DNA of 64,000 bases from Bog-756 sp963831535 (GTDB taxonomy: Bacteria; Actinomycetota; Acidimicrobiia; Acidimicrobiales; RAAP-2), in NCBI GenBank assembly GCA_963831535.1, contig CAWHQP010000007.1, positions 868,001 through 932,000 on the forward strand, in the 5' to 3' direction. Positions 42,136 through 52,643 of the stretch are shown here, piece after piece. Position numbers and translations under genes: made by a program. How positions within the stretch are numbered: the first letter of the stretch is position 1; each line of letters starts with the position of its first letter. The notes beneath the pieces were generated by a model. That model was not told where the DNA came from and did not search any database. It was given only the letters and a program-made list of their open reading frames with translations.

Positions 42136-42222
42136 TGGTGTCGGAGGGGGGACTTGAACCCCCACGCCCTTGCGGGCACTAGCCCCTCAAGCTAGCGCGT
42201 CTGCCTATTCCGCCACTCCGAC
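42136..42222 (-). tRNA. tRNA-Leu (GAG anticodon)
   Basis: Cloverleaf read on the minus strand: acceptor GTCGGAG pairs with CTCCGAC, discriminator A and encoded CCA; anticodon stem CTAGC/GCTAG around loop TTGAGGG, giving anticodon GAG; a long variable arm (TGCCCGCAAGGGCG) typical of class II tRNA-Leu; T-arm GGGGGTTCAAGTCCCCC. Its 3' end faces the accessory region with the truncated sigma gene and IS110, a common attachment position for integrated elements. Confidence 0.95.
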
Positions 42223-42278
42223 GAAGTGGCTCCGATATCGCTACCGGGGCGACTGGCATGGTAGCGCGATGCCAGCTG

Positions 42279-44118
42279 TCATTGAGAGAACTCCAGTTGG
42301 GGCGCTACGTGCCGGTGAACTAGGCCTGCTGGCCGACTGGGCCCGGCTTCAAGCGTGGTCCACAGGGCCACATTCCACAGGATCCCGTCGACGGAGGGGT
42401 TGTAGTCGACATTGGCCAACTGCACCCCGTTGGCCTCGAGCCCGGGCTCGGCGAAGAGGGGCAGCCCCACCATCTGGTCCCAGAGCTGGTCGTCGATCTG
42501 GGCGTAGACGGTGCCGCCGGTGACCGGGTTGAGATCCTGGGCTGCCTGGGCGAACAGCTGGTCGACCTGAGGGTCGTCGAAGTTGCTCCAGTCCTGGGTG
42601 CCGTCCGATCCCACCGCACCCTGGCCGTCGGAGTACCACGCCGACGTGGTCGTCAGGAAGGGGCTGGTCAGGCGGGTGACCAGGGCCATGTCGTAGGAGT
42701 TGGCCGCGGCGGCGGCCGCCATGCCGGCCGCCCCGTTCACCGGCACGGTGACCACGGCGATCCCTAGTTGCCGGAGTTGCGCCACGATCTGGGCCGCCAC
42801 CCCGAGGATCCACGGATCTCCGGTCTCGACAGCCATCCGCAGGGTCAGCGGGGCGTCGGAGGTGGTCGACGTAGGACCCGGCGGGGTTCAGGTGATAGCC
42901 GATCGACTTGAGGAGCCGGTCGGTGGCGGCGGGATCGGCGACGCTGTATTCGCCCGCGGCCGATGATGCGCTGTAGCTGGTCTGATACGGAGTGGCCAGA
43001 TGGTCCTGGTTGACCACCAGGTCGGGCTCGATGGCGCCGAAGGTGCGGTTGAGCAGGTCGGTGCGATCGATGGCATGGGCGACGGCCTGGCGCATGGTCA
43101 CCCGCGACATCTGCGGCGAGGTCACGTTGAACTCGAGGTCCAAGAGGCGGAGGGACGGTCTGACCTGGCTCTGGGTGTTGGGCAGGGACGACACCGCGTC
43201 GAGCGAGTCAAGGTCGAAGTCGTCGGGTTGGGTCACCGTGTCGATTCCCCTTGGCCAGCGAGGCGGCCCAGGTGGACGACCGGGTCGCCACGTTGACCGT
43301 GACCTTGTCCAGCACCGAAGGCGTCCCCCACCAGTGTGGGTTGCGAACCAGCACCGCGGTTCCCGAAGCAGAGACCGACTGCAGCTTCATCGGTCCGGCG
43401 GAGAGGTCGACGGCCGGATTGAAGGTGTCGAATCCGTGGTTCCAGCCCACCTGCTCGGCGATGTGGGCCGGCACCATGTGGTCGAACATCAGCCGCCAGT
43501 CCGTGTACGGGGTGGAGAACTTCACCGTCACCGTCTTGCCGTCATTGCTCGGGGTGACCGAGGCCACGTCCCGGTAGCCGAGGGTCGAGGCCACCTGGTC
43601 GGGTTGGCCGTTGACGTCGGTCCCGTCCCCCCTCTGGGACTGCCAGGCGTAGATGAAGTCGTCGGCGCTCACCGGCACGCCGTCGGACCAGACGGCCTTG
43701 GGGTTGATCACGTACTGGATGATCAGGGGAGAGGGCGAGATGGCCTCCACGCTCACCAACAGGTCGGTGTTGACTTCCGGGATCAGCTTGGGGTTGAGCA
43801 CGTAGGCACTGGGCAGCACCGACGACAGCAGGGTGGGCGTCGAGGAGGCCGCACCGGCCGGGAGTGTTCGGGTTGAACCCGGACCACGGTCGGTCGAGTT
43901 CGACCGTCGTGGATCCACCGGTGGCCGGCCACCATGCGGTGTGGGGCTCGGGGCGTCGACCTGGCTGATCCGCCGCGGAGCCGACGTGGTCGACGACGGC
44001 CACCAGCCCGATGATGAAGATGATGACCAGGGGCAGCGTCCACCGGGCGCGGTGCTCCCGCCAGAGCGACGCGAAGCGGGGGCGGCGTCCGGGGTCCCCG
44101 GCGCCGGTGCGGACTCAC
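42279..44118 (-). CDS. Extracellular peptide/solute-binding protein (SBP_bac_5), several frameshifts in this sequence
   Basis: Membrane-anchored ABC-importer binding protein of the oligopeptide family, about 613 residues. The N-terminus has a membrane helix (TLPLVIIFIIGLVAVVDHV). SBP_bac_5 hallmarks follow in three frames: SAYVLNPKLIPEVNTDLL, INPKAVWSDGVPVSADDFIY, FSTPYTDWRLMFDHMVPAHI; then MRQAVAHAIDRTDLLNRTF; then WYSDGQGAVGSDGTQDWSNF and QIDDQLWDQMVGLPLFAEPG. Extra bases near 44090, 43865, 43237 and 42868 restore one frame, each removable as a single base. GTG 44118 overlaps the stop of secG. No permease genes are adjacent. Confidence 0.8.
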
Positions 44119-44345
44119 TGCAGGCGCAGGATGAGGATCAGGTTGGTGAAGGCGAAGATGACGGCCACGGTGACCGTGATCCGGTCGAGATTCTTCTCCA
44201 CCACCGTCGACCCGGCCGCCGCCGACCCCACCGAGCCACCGAACATGTCGGACAGCCCACCGCCCTTGCCGCTGTGCATGAGGATGAGAAAGATGAGCGC
44301 GAGGGAGGCCAGGATCTGGAGTACCACGATGATTGCGGTCAGCAC
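44115..44345 (-). CDS. secG: Preprotein translocase subunit SecG
   Basis: 76 residues, two membrane helices (LTAIIVVLQILASLALIFLI and ITVTVAVIFAFTNLILIL) flanking the conserved cytoplasmic loop MHSGKGGGLSDMFGG. SecG assists the SecYE channel in protein export. The GTG at 44345 has a good ribosome-binding site, AGGAGGAAG. It follows tpiA, which is the usual actinobacterial order (gap-pgk-tpiA-secG), and its stop overlaps the start of the binding-protein gene. Confidence 0.95.
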   Translation of the reverse strand: MLTAIIVVLQILASLALIFLILMHSGKGGGLSDMFGGSVGSAAAGSTVVEKNLDRITVTVAVIFAFTNLILILRLQ

Positions 44346-44391
44346 GTCATCTTCCTCCTGTGCCTCGTGACCGAGGGAGACGCTACCAAAC

Positions 44392-45191
44392 TCACTGCTG
44401 GGAGCGTGACGCGGCCCGGATGATGCCCAGGAACTTCCCCACATCGAGGCTGGCCCCGCCCACCAGTGCCCCGTCGACATCCGACCTCTCGGAGGATGGC
44501 CTCGGTGTTTTCGTCGTTCACCGAGCCTCCGTACTGGATCCGGACGCTCCGGGCCGCATCGGCGTCGGCGCACTGGGCCACCACCTCCCGGATCCAGCGG
44601 CAGGCGTGTTGGGCGTCGTCCGGCGTGGCCGCCAGCACCCGAGCCGATGGCCCACAGCGGCTCGTAGGCGATGACCATGCCGGCCACGGCTTCGGGGGCC
44701 GTCCCGTCGAGCGCCGCCTTGACCTGACCGGCCAGGACGTCCTCGGTGACCCCGTTCTCCCGCTCCTCGGCGGACTCCCCCACACAGCAGATGGGGGTCA
44801 TGGCGTTCCGCATGACGGCCCGCATCTTGGCTCGGACGATCTCGTCGGTCTCGCCGAACAGGCGACGGCGCTCCGAATGCCCCACGATTACGTAGTCGAC
44901 GTGCAACTTGGCCAGCATCAGCGGACTGACTTCACCGGTGAAGGCGCCGGCATCCTCGACGGCGCAGTTCTGAGCTCCGAGTGCCACGGGCATGCCATCG
45001 GGCTCGAGGACCGATTGGACGGTGCGCAGATCGGTGAAGGGTGGGTGGACCGAGACATCGAGATGGGAGACGTCAGCAGGCTGGAGTCGGAGGCCGAGGT
45101 CCCGGGCGGCATGCAGCGCCTCGTGGTGGTCGAAGTTCATCTTCCAGTTGCCGCTGATCAGAGGGCGGCGACCGGACCTGGCCGCGCTCAC
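44392..45191 (-). CDS. tpiA: Triosephosphate isomerase, two frameshifts in this sequence
   Basis: Interconverts dihydroxyacetone phosphate and glyceraldehyde 3-phosphate. N-terminal SGNWKMNFDHHEALHAARDL, His in YVIVGHSERRRLFGET and catalytic Glu in VIAYEPLWAIGSG are in the first frame. The loop-6 region and IQYGGSVNDENTEAIL are in the second; the terminal LVGGASLDVGKFLGIIRAAS is in the third. Removing one base near 44640 and one near 44490 (in CTCCGAGAGG) gives a continuous, normal-length protein. GTG 45191 overlaps the TGA of pgk. As an essential enzyme it is probably intact in the organism. Confidence 0.9.
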
Positions 45192-46396
45192 GGTGTGGTG
45201 GGGACCGTTGTGGACGAAGATCGGGCGGGAGCGTTGGGGGCGGCGCGGAGCGCGGCCAACCCCGGAAGGTCGCCGTACTCGAGGAGTTCGAGCGAGGCGC
45301 CACCACCGGTGGAGATGAAATCGATCTGTCCGTCCAGTCCCAGTTCGTCGACGGCGGCGGCGCTGTCCCCTCCCCCGACCACGGTGAAGCCCTCGCACCC
45401 GGCCACGGCGCGGGCCACGCCTGCGGTGCCAGCGCTGAAGCGGCTGTCCTCGAAGACACCCATGGGGCCGTTCCACAGCACAGTGGCTGCGTTCCCGATG
45501 GTTTCGGCGTAGGCCTCGACCGTTGCCGGCCCGATGTCGAGGCCGTGCCAACCGGCGGGGATGTCATTGCCCACCACCCGTACCTCGCCCTCGTTGCAGT
45601 CGCAGCCGAAGTTGGCACCGGGCTCCAGGGCCACGATGTCGGTGGGCAACAGGATCCGCTTACCCGATTCCAGCAGGGCGGCACAGTCCCCGATCCGGTC
45701 CACATCGATCATCGAACCACCGACATCGTGTCCGGCCGCGGCCAGGAAGGTGAACGCCATGCCTCCACCCACGACCAGGACGTCCACCCGCTGGAGGAGG
45801 GCCTTTAGGACGCCGAGCTTGTCGGCGACCTTGGCTCCCCCGACCACCGCCACGAACGGCCGGGCCGGGGCGCCCAGAAGGCCACCGAGGGCCTCGATCT
45901 CCAGCTGGAGCAGGAACCCGGCAGCGCTGGGCAGGCGGGAGGGCGGTCCCACCACCGAAGCATGGCTCCGGTGCGAGACGCCGAAGGCGTCGTTGACGTA
46001 GGCGTCATGTCCGTTGATCAGCTTGTCCACGAACGCCGGGTCGTTCTGCTCCTCGCCGGGGTCGAATCGCAGGTTCTCCATCAACTCCACCTGGGGGGCC
46101 AGCCGGGCCAGCTCCTCCCGGACGGGTCCGAGGTCGTACCGGGCATCGGGCGCACCGTTGGGCCGACCGAGATGGGTGCAGGCCGTCACGGAGGCCCCCT
46201 GGCCCAGGAGGTACTCCAGGGTGGGCAGGGCGGCCCGGATGCGGAAATCGTCGGTGACCACCGAGGGCTCGCCCTCGCACGGCCGGAGGGGGACGTTGAA
46301 GTCGACACGGACGAGCACGCTGGCTCCGTGGAGAGGGGGAAGATCGCCCAGGAGGGGCAGCCCGTCCAGTAGTGGGTTCGCTCCGTCGCTGCTCAT
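45188..46396 (-). CDS. pgk: Phosphoglycerate kinase
   Basis: 402 residues, intact frame. Converts 1,3-bisphosphoglycerate and ADP to 3-phosphoglycerate and ATP. Conserved parts: VLVRVDFNVPL, CTHLGRPNGAPDARYDLGPV (substrate Arg and His), GGAKVADKLGVLKALLQRVD, FTFLAAAGHDVGGSM, VLWNGPMGVFEDSRFSAGTA and the nucleotide loop VVGGGDSAAAV. The start is ATG 46396, 43 bases before the stop of gap on the same strand (adjacent, no overlap). Operon with gap upstream and tpiA-secG downstream. Confidence 0.97.
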   Translation of the reverse strand: MSSDGANPLLDGLPLLGDLPPLHGASVLVRVDFNVPLRPCEGEPSVVTDDFRIRAALPTLEYLLGQGASVTACTHLGRPNGAPDARYDLGPVREELARLAPQVELMENLRFDPGEEQNDPAFVDKLINGHDAYVNDAFGVSHRSHASVVGPPSRLPSAAGFLLQLEIEALGGLLGAPARPFVAVVGGAKVADKLGVLKALLQRVDVLVVGGGMAFTFLAAAGHDVGGSMIDVDRIGDCAALLESGKRILLPTDIVALEPGANFGCDCNEGEVRVVGNDIPAGWHGLDIGPATVEAYAETIGNAATVLWNGPMGVFEDSRFSAGTAGVARAVAGCEGFTVVGGGDSAAAVDELGLDGQIDFISTGGGASLELLEYGDLPGLAALRAAPNAPARSSSTTVPTTP

Positions 46397-46439
46397 CGCC
46401 CGTCTCCCCTCGGCCTGCTCACGATGTCTTCCGCTCCCG

Positions 46440-47467
46440 TCAGGAGACGGAACCGCCAACCACCAGAGTCAGGTCCACCAGGCGGTTGGCGTACCCCCAC
46501 TCGTTGTCGTACCAGCCCTCGACCTTCACCAGGGTGATGCCCGAAGCAGAGGGCATCACCATGGTCAGCCCGGCATCGAAGGTGCACGAGGCGGGGCTGC
46601 CGACGATGTCGGAGGAGACGATGGGGTCCTCGGTGTAGACGAGCACCTTGGCCAGCGGGCCGGACGAGGCGGCGGCGGCGAACGCCGCATTGACCTGTTC
46701 GACGGTCACCGAGCCGGGGATGACCGCGGTGAAGTCGGTGATCGATCCGTCGGGCACGGGGACACGGAGCGACGCCCCGTCGAGCCGGCCCTTCATCGAC
46801 GGGAGGACCATCCCGGTGGCGCGGGCTGCGCCGGTCGACGTGGGGACGATGTTGACGGCGGCGGCTCGGGCCCGTCGCAGATCCTTGTGGGGCAGATCGA
46901 GCAGATTCTGGTCGTTGGTGAAGGCGTGAACCGTGGTCATCATGCCGCTCTCGACCCCGAAGGCGTCATCGAGAACCTTGACCATGGGTACGAAGCAGTT
47001 GGTGGTGCAGGAGGCATTGGAGACCACGAAGTCCTTGGCCGGGTCGAAGTCCCCGTCGTTGACCCCCACGACGAAGGTGGCGTCCACGTCGGTGGCCGGT
47101 GCCGACACGATGACCCGGGTGGCTCCGGCCTCGAGATGGGCCGAGCTGCCGAATCCCGGGTGGTGAACAGCCCCGTCGACTCGATGACCACATCGACGCC
47201 GAGCCGGTCCCACGGGAGGGCTTTGGGGTCCCGCTCGGCCAGGACGGCAATGGGTCCGGTGTCGAGGACGATCGAGCCATCCTCCACCCTGATGTCACTT
47301 CCGAACCGACCGTGGGTAGAGTCGTAGCGGAGAAGATGGGCCAGGGTCTCGGCCGACGTGAGGTCGTTCACGGCGACGATCTCGACATCCGCGCCCATGC
47401 TGCGGGCGGCGCGGACGTAGTTCCGGCCGATACGCCCGAAGCCGTTGATCCCGATCCGTACGGTCAT
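46440..47467 (-). CDS. gap: Glyceraldehyde-3-phosphate dehydrogenase, one frameshift in this sequence
   Basis: Oxidises glyceraldehyde 3-phosphate with NAD and phosphate. INGFGRIGRNYVRAA (NAD-binding) and DVVIESTGLFTTRD are in the first frame. The catalytic part SNASCTTNCFVPMVKVLDD with the active-site Cys, MTTVHAFTNDQNLLD and YDNEWGYANRLVDL is in another. The break lies near 47160, where two extra bases or one missing base change the frame; removing CG in GCTCGGCCCAT gives a standard ARHLEAG/AAAHLEAG joint. Upstream lies yvcK with a 117-base gap that lacks the usual whiA. Confidence 0.93.
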
Positions 47468-47584
47468 TGCCTGTGCGCCTCGCTCTTCACTCTTCTGCGC
47501 GTGTCCTCGCCACGCCGAAACCCGATGCCCCTCCAACGAACGGAGACCGGCGACCACGCTAGGCGATCTCGGCGCATCATGGAA

Positions 47585-48477
47585 TCATCCGAGCAGATCG
47601 GCGAGGGTCGACGCCAGTTTGGAGGAGTCGTGGGCCATCCCGTTGGCTCCGGGCCAGGGGCACATCCACGACGGGAAACCGGGGGCTCCCCAGGGCCAGC
47701 GACGACGTGTCGCAGACGGTCACATCGACGTCCACACCGTGCGCCACCAGCGCTTCGACGTGCATGGCCACGTCGAAACACTCGGTCTCGGGGATCTGGG
47801 GACGGAGGTTGCACACGTAGATCTTCGTGGCCCGGGAGCGGTTGATGCCCTCCCGGACCTCGGGCACGGCGATGGCGGCCAGCACGCTGGTGAACAGGGA
47901 TCCCGGGCCGAGGACGATCTGGTCGGCCCGCTCCAGGGCCTCGAGGGCCGGGAACGGGGCCGCCGGATCGCCGGGCACGAGGGAGACCCGACGGATGTTG
48001 TCGGTAGCCATCACCGCTACCTGCCCGGCCACCGGGCCACCGTCGGCGTCGGCCTTCAAGACCACCGGGTCGGTGGTGGCCGGGAGGACCCGGCCCTTCA
48101 CCCCGAGGAGCCGGCAGGCCTCGTCGAGGGCCTCCACCGGGTCGTTGGTCCCGTCGATGAGGCCGGCCAGGATGAGATTGCCGAGGGCGTGCCCGGCCAG
48201 CTCCTCTCTCGTCGAAGCGGTACTCGAACGCCGAGGCCAGGAGGGAACCGGGTTCGGCCAGGGCCACCAGGCACTTGCGGAGGTCACCGGGCGGGATGAT
48301 GTGCAGCAGCTCCCGGAGCCGTCCCGACGACCCCCCGTCGTCGGCCACCGACACGATGGCGGTGACCCGGTCGGTATAGGTGCGAACGGCCCGCAGGGTG
48401 GCGGCCAGCCCGTGGCCTCCCCCGATGGCCACCACCGAGGGTTGGCCGTTCACCCGGTCGCCGGACCTCTCGCTCAC
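47585..48477 (-). CDS. yvcK: YvcK/GlmR-family gluconeogenesis factor, two frameshifts in this sequence
   Basis: CofD-like Rossmann protein that in Bacillus and mycobacteria (CuvA) influences carbon flux into cell-wall precursors and binds UDP-GlcNAc. Motifs: VVAIGGGHGLAATLRAVRTY, IVSVADDGGSSGRLREL, PPGDLRKCLVAL in the first frame; GHALGNLILAGLIDGTNDPV, ADQIVLGPGSLFTSVLAAIA and YVCNLRPQIPETECFDVAMH in the second. Removing one base near 48208 and one near 47650 joins them and restores a typical end (DSSKLASTLADLLG). GTG 48477 overlaps the rapZ stop. Confidence 0.88.
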
Positions 48478-49325
48478 CGCTCGACATCCCGGTGGAACAC
48501 GGTGGTCGGCATGCCGTGGTCGTCGAGCCGCCGGGCCAACTCCTCGGCCAGGACCACCGACCGGTGCCGACCGCCGGTGCAGCCCATGGCCACGGTGAGG
48601 TACGACTTGCCCTCGCGGATGTAGGACGGGATGAGCATGGCGAGGAGATCGTCCAGCTTGGCCAGGAACTCGGTTGTCTCGGGGCGGTCGAGGACGAACT
48701 TGCGCACCTCAGGCTCGAGGCCGCTGTGGCTGCGCAGGGACTCGTCCCAGTAGGGGTTGGGGAGGAACCGGCAGTCGAACATCAGGTCCACGTCCCTCGG
48801 GATGCCGTGCTTGAAGCCGAACGAGACGATGGAGGTCTGCATGGTGCTGCCCGGCTCCTGCTCGCCGAACACCTCCATCAGTCGGGTGCGCAGCTGATTG
48901 GTGTTCAGATCGCCGGTGTCGATCACCAGGTCGGCGCGGTCCCGGAGGGAGCTGAGCAGGAGCCGCTCGTCGGCGATGGAGTCCACCACACCCCGCGCCG
49001 CCTGGGGGTGCCGCCGACGGGTTCCCTCGAATCGCCGGACCAACACGTCGTCGGCCGCGTCCAGGAAGAGGATGCGCACCCGGTGGCGGGATGCCTCCAG
49101 GGTGTCCACGGCCGGAAGCACGTCATCAAGGCCTCCCCCGCCGCGGCCCACGACGAAGGCCACCCGCTTCAACTCCGAGCCGGTGCCGTCCACCAGCTCG
49201 GAGACCTTGGAGATGAGGGTGGACGGCATGTTGTCGATGACGAACCATCCCAGATCCTCGAGGGTGGCCCCGGCCGTCGATCGACCGGCCCCGGACATGC
49301 CGGTCACCACCAGGTATTCACTCAT
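48474..49325 (-). CDS. rapZ: RapZ-family nucleotide-binding protein
   Basis: 283 residues, intact. Walker A-like VVTGMSGAGRSTAGATLED, then FVIDNMPSTLI, VRILFLDAADDVLVRRFEGT, RRRHP and the C-terminal RapZ domain SFGFKHGIPRDVDLMFDCRF, LPNPYWDESLRSHSGLEPEV, VAMGCTGGRHRSVVLAEELA. In enterobacteria RapZ governs the GlmS-regulating RNAs; in actinobacteria its role is less clear, but it is always next to yvcK. Uses the ATG at 49325 with AGAGGTGG upstream; it follows uvrC by 14 bases and its stop overlaps the yvcK start. Confidence 0.94.
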   Translation of the reverse strand: MSEYLVVTGMSGAGRSTAGATLEDLGWFVIDNMPSTLISKVSELVDGTGSELKRVAFVVGRGGGGLDDVLPAVDTLEASRHRVRILFLDAADDVLVRRFEGTRRRHPQAARGVVDSIADERLLLSSLRDRADLVIDTGDLNTNQLRTRLMEVFGEQEPGSTMQTSIVSFGFKHGIPRDVDLMFDCRFLPNPYWDESLRSHSGLEPEVRKFVLDRPETTEFLAKLDDLLAMLIPSYIREGKSYLTVAMGCTGGRHRSVVLAEELARRLDDHGMPTTVFHRDVER

Positions 49326-49339
49326 CGATCCACCTCTGC

Positions 49340-51300
49340 CTACCGCTGGGCAGGTCCACTCGGGGCCATGGGTGTGTGCAGTCGCTCGAAGACCGATGCA
49401 CCCACTTCGGCCGGTAACCACGATACGCCGAGTAGCTCCTCCCTCGATACCTTTCGCAGTTCCGCCAGCCCCCCGAACTGCTCCATGAGCCGGTCGCGGC
49501 GCTTGGGCCCGAGCCCGCTGATCCCGTCCAGGGCCCCGAGGGTCATGCGTTTGCCACGCAGGGTCCGGTGGTAGGAGATGGCGAACCGGTGGGCCTCGTC
49601 GCGCAGCCTCTGGAGCAGATAGAGCCCCTCGGACTGCCGAGACAGGCGGTAGGGCTCGGAACGTCCCGGCCGGTAGATCTCCTCGAAGCTCTTGGCCAGG
49701 GAGGCGATGGGGATCCGTTCGGTCAATCCCAGGCGCTCGAGGACCCGAACCCCCACGTTGAGCTGACCCAGACCGCCGTCGAGGAGGAGGAGCTGCGGCG
49801 GGTAGGCGAACCGGCGCTTGGCCGCGGACCCGGTCACCGGTTCTCCCCGTCCGTCCCCGGTGCCGGCCCCGGCCGATCCAGTGGCGGCGAGATCCTCTGG
49901 CGCGGCCGCAGCCCGGTCATCGGCCAACAGGGAGGTCAGTCGACGGGTCAGGACCTCCTCCATGGCCGCGTAGTCGTCGTTGCCGGCCACCGTGGCCACC
50001 CGGAAGTGCCGGTAGTCGCTCTTCTTGGGTAGGCCGTCCTCGAAGACCACCATGGATCCGACGTAGTCGGTCCCCTGGAGATGGCTCATGTCGTAGCACT
50101 CGATGCGGAGGGGGGCCATCGGCAATCCCAACTCCTCTTGGAGCGACTCGAGGGCCCGGGCCCGGCTGTTGTGGTCCGAGGTGCGTTGCAGGCGGTGGCG
50201 GACGAAGGACTCCCTGGCGTTCTGCTTCCACGGTCTGGAGGAGATCGCGCTTGGTTCCCCGGAGGGGGATGCGCAGGGCGACGGGGCCCGACCGGCGCTC
50301 GGTCAGGTAGGCCTCGACGGCACCGGCGTCCTCCGGCATGGTGGGCACGAGTACCTGCCGAGGAATTCCCGATACCGGGTCGGCATAGACGTCGACCAGG
50401 ACCCGTTCCATCAACTGCCCGGGTGTCAGATCCTCCACCTTGTCCACGAACAGGCCCGAGGCGGCCCACCACCTTCCCCGAACGGACGTGGAACACCTGG
50501 ACGGCCGCCTCCAGCTCGTCTCCCGCCATCCCGAAGACGTCGAGGTCCTCGCGGCTGGCCAGCTCCATCTGGCGAACGGCGTCGGCGGCCCGGACGGCCT
50601 CGAGCTTGTCGCGGAGCACCGAGGCCCGTTCGAACTCGAGGGTCCGGGAGGCCTCCTGCATGGCCGATTCGATGCCCCGCTCGAGGGACCTGGTATCTCC
50701 GGTCAAGAACGACACCAGGTCGTCCACCAGCCGGTCGTAGTCCTCATGGGTGACGGCCCCCACGCAGGGTCCTGAACACCGCTCGATGTGGTAAAGCAGG
50801 CAGGGGCGGCCGAGACGCTCGTGCCGGCGGAACTTCGTGTCCGAACACGTGCGCACGGGGAACGACCGCAACAGCAGGTCGAGGGTGCCGCGGATGGCCC
50901 CGACGTTGGGATAGGGGCCGAAGTACCGGACACCGCTGCGCTTGCGACCGCGGACCACAGCGGGACGGGGCCACTCATCGTTGACGGTGACGGCCAGCCA
51001 GGGATAGCTCTTGTCGTCTTTCAGGCGGACGTTGTAGCGGGGCTGGAACTCCTTGATCAGATTGTGCTCGAGGAGGAGGGCCTCGGACTCCGAGTCCACC
51101 ACCATCCATTCGACGTGATCGGCCTGGCTGACCATCTGGGCGGTCCGGGCCGCCAATCCCCCCGGATCCTGGAAGTACGAGTTCAGCCGTTGCCGGAGGG
51201 ATTTGGCCTTGCCCACATAGATCACCCGGCCGTCCCTGTCGAGGAACTGGTAGGAGCCGGGCCCTTCGGGAATCGAGCCGGGGAGGGGTCGTGTCACCAC
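49340..51300 (-). CDS. uvrC: Excinuclease ABC subunit C, two frameshifts in this sequence
   Basis: Makes the dual incisions at UvrB-bound lesions. The N-terminal GIY-YIG nuclease (GPGSYQFLDRDGRVIYVGKA, LRQRLNSYFQDP), the middle (YFGPYPNVGAIRGTLDLLLR, C-rich LGRPCLLYHIERCSGPC) and UVR motif (LEFERASVLRDKLEAVR) are in one frame. VDKVEDLTPGQLMERVLVDV is in the second. The RNase H-like domain (IECYDMSHLQGTDYVGSMVV, LLLLDGGLGQLNVGVRVLE) and HhH end (DGISGLGPKRRDRLMEQFGG) are in the third. One extra base near 50470 and one near 50232 account for both shifts. Start GTG 51300 (or 51297). Confidence 0.93.
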
Positions 51301-51492
51301 TGCACCAGTGTGCCGTGTCCGGCCCGGATCCGATGCACCGCACCGACAGGGGCGGGAGGGCATAGAATGGTTTCACGCCGGCCTGGTTTCCGGCGACATC
51401 TACCGCTCCGGGGCCGACATCCCCGCGGATGGGCGACCAGGCTGTCCCCGCCGGCCACGACCGGAGCGCCTCCATAGGGGGTCATACCCAGA

Positions 51493-52608
51493 ATGCTCCG
51501 GCTACAGACGGCACTTCCCGACCGCTACACGACGGCGGGTCCCGACCAACTGGCCACGTGGATCGACCAGGCCAAGTCGACCCTCGGGCGCAGGGTCTTC
51601 ATCCTCGGACACCATTACCAGCGGGACGAGGTCATGGCATGGGCCGACGCCCGGGGCGACTCCTTCGGGCTGTCCCGCATCGCCGCCGACCAGGCCGAGG
51701 CGGAGTTCATCGTGTTCTGCGGTGTCCACTTTATGGCCGAGTCGGCCGACATCCTCACCGGGGCCCATCAGCAGGTGCTGCTCCCCGACCTGAATGCCGG
51801 CTGCTCGATGGCCGACATGGCCGACATCGACTCGGTCGAGGAGGCCTGGGAGACCCTGGCCGCGGTGACCGATACCGAGCGGGTGGTCCCGGTGACCTAC
51901 ATGAACTCCTCGGCGGCCCTCAAGTCCTTCGTGGGCCGCCACGGGGGCGTGGTGTGCACATCCTCCAATGCCCGGGCCGTCCTGACCTGGGCTCTCGGAC
52001 GGGACGCGGAGGGCCACAGCCGGGGTGATCAGGTCCTGTTCTTCCCCGATCAGCATCTCGGACGCAACACGGGTTTCGACCTCGGCTACGTCGCCGAGGA
52101 CATGGCGGTCTGGAACCCCCGGCAGGAGCAGGGCGGGCTGGACGATCGGACCCTCAAGTCGTCGACCCTGCTCTTGTGGAAGGGCCACTGCTCGGTCCAC
52201 CAGAGGTTCCGGCCCGCCCATGTGGACGCCTTTCGAGCCGAGCACCCCGAGGGGATCGTGGTGGTCCATCCGGAGTGCTCCCACGACGTCGTGGAGGTGG
52301 CTGACCAGGTCGGCTCCACCGACTACATCATCCGGGCCGTGGCCGAGGCCCCCCCGGGGTCGGTGATCGGCGTCGGGACCGAGATCCACCTGGTCAAACG
52401 ACTGGACGACGAGACGCCGGACAAGACGGTGGTCTCGCTCGACCCCCTGGTGTGCCCGTGCTCGACGATGTTCCGAGTCGACGCCGCCCACCTGGCCTGG
52501 GTGCTGGAAGGGCTGGTCGACGGGGTGGTGCGCAACCGCATCACCGTGGACGAGGAGACGGCCTCATGGGCCCGTGTGGCCCTCGAGCGCATGCTGGCCA
52601 CCACCTGA
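51493..52608 (+). CDS. nadA: Quinolinate synthase NadA
   Basis: 371 residues, intact. Condenses iminoaspartate with dihydroxyacetone phosphate to quinolinate in NAD synthesis, with a [4Fe-4S] cluster. Cysteine ligands are in LLPDLNAGCSMADM, VVHPECSHDVVEVADQVGST and PLVCPCSTMF. FILGHHYQRDEVMAWADARG is the conserved substrate His region. No nadB or nadC lies next to it. It is monocistronic, divergent from uvrC with about 190 bases between, and converges on uvrA. Confidence 0.96.
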   Translation: MLRLQTALPDRYTTAGPDQLATWIDQAKSTLGRRVFILGHHYQRDEVMAWADARGDSFGLSRIAADQAEAEFIVFCGVHFMAESADILTGAHQQVLLPDLNAGCSMADMADIDSVEEAWETLAAVTDTERVVPVTYMNSSAALKSFVGRHGGVVCTSSNARAVLTWALGRDAEGHSRGDQVLFFPDQHLGRNTGFDLGYVAEDMAVWNPRQEQGGLDDRTLKSSTLLLWKGHCSVHQRFRPAHVDAFRAEHPEGIVVVHPECSHDVVEVADQVGSTDYIIRAVAEAPPGSVIGVGTEIHLVKRLDDETPDKTVVSLDPLVCPCSTMFRVDAAHLAWVLEGLVDGVVRNRITVDEETASWARVALERMLATT

Positions 52609-52643
52609 GTTCGCCGGGCACCTGCGGGCCGGGGGCGGGGGGC

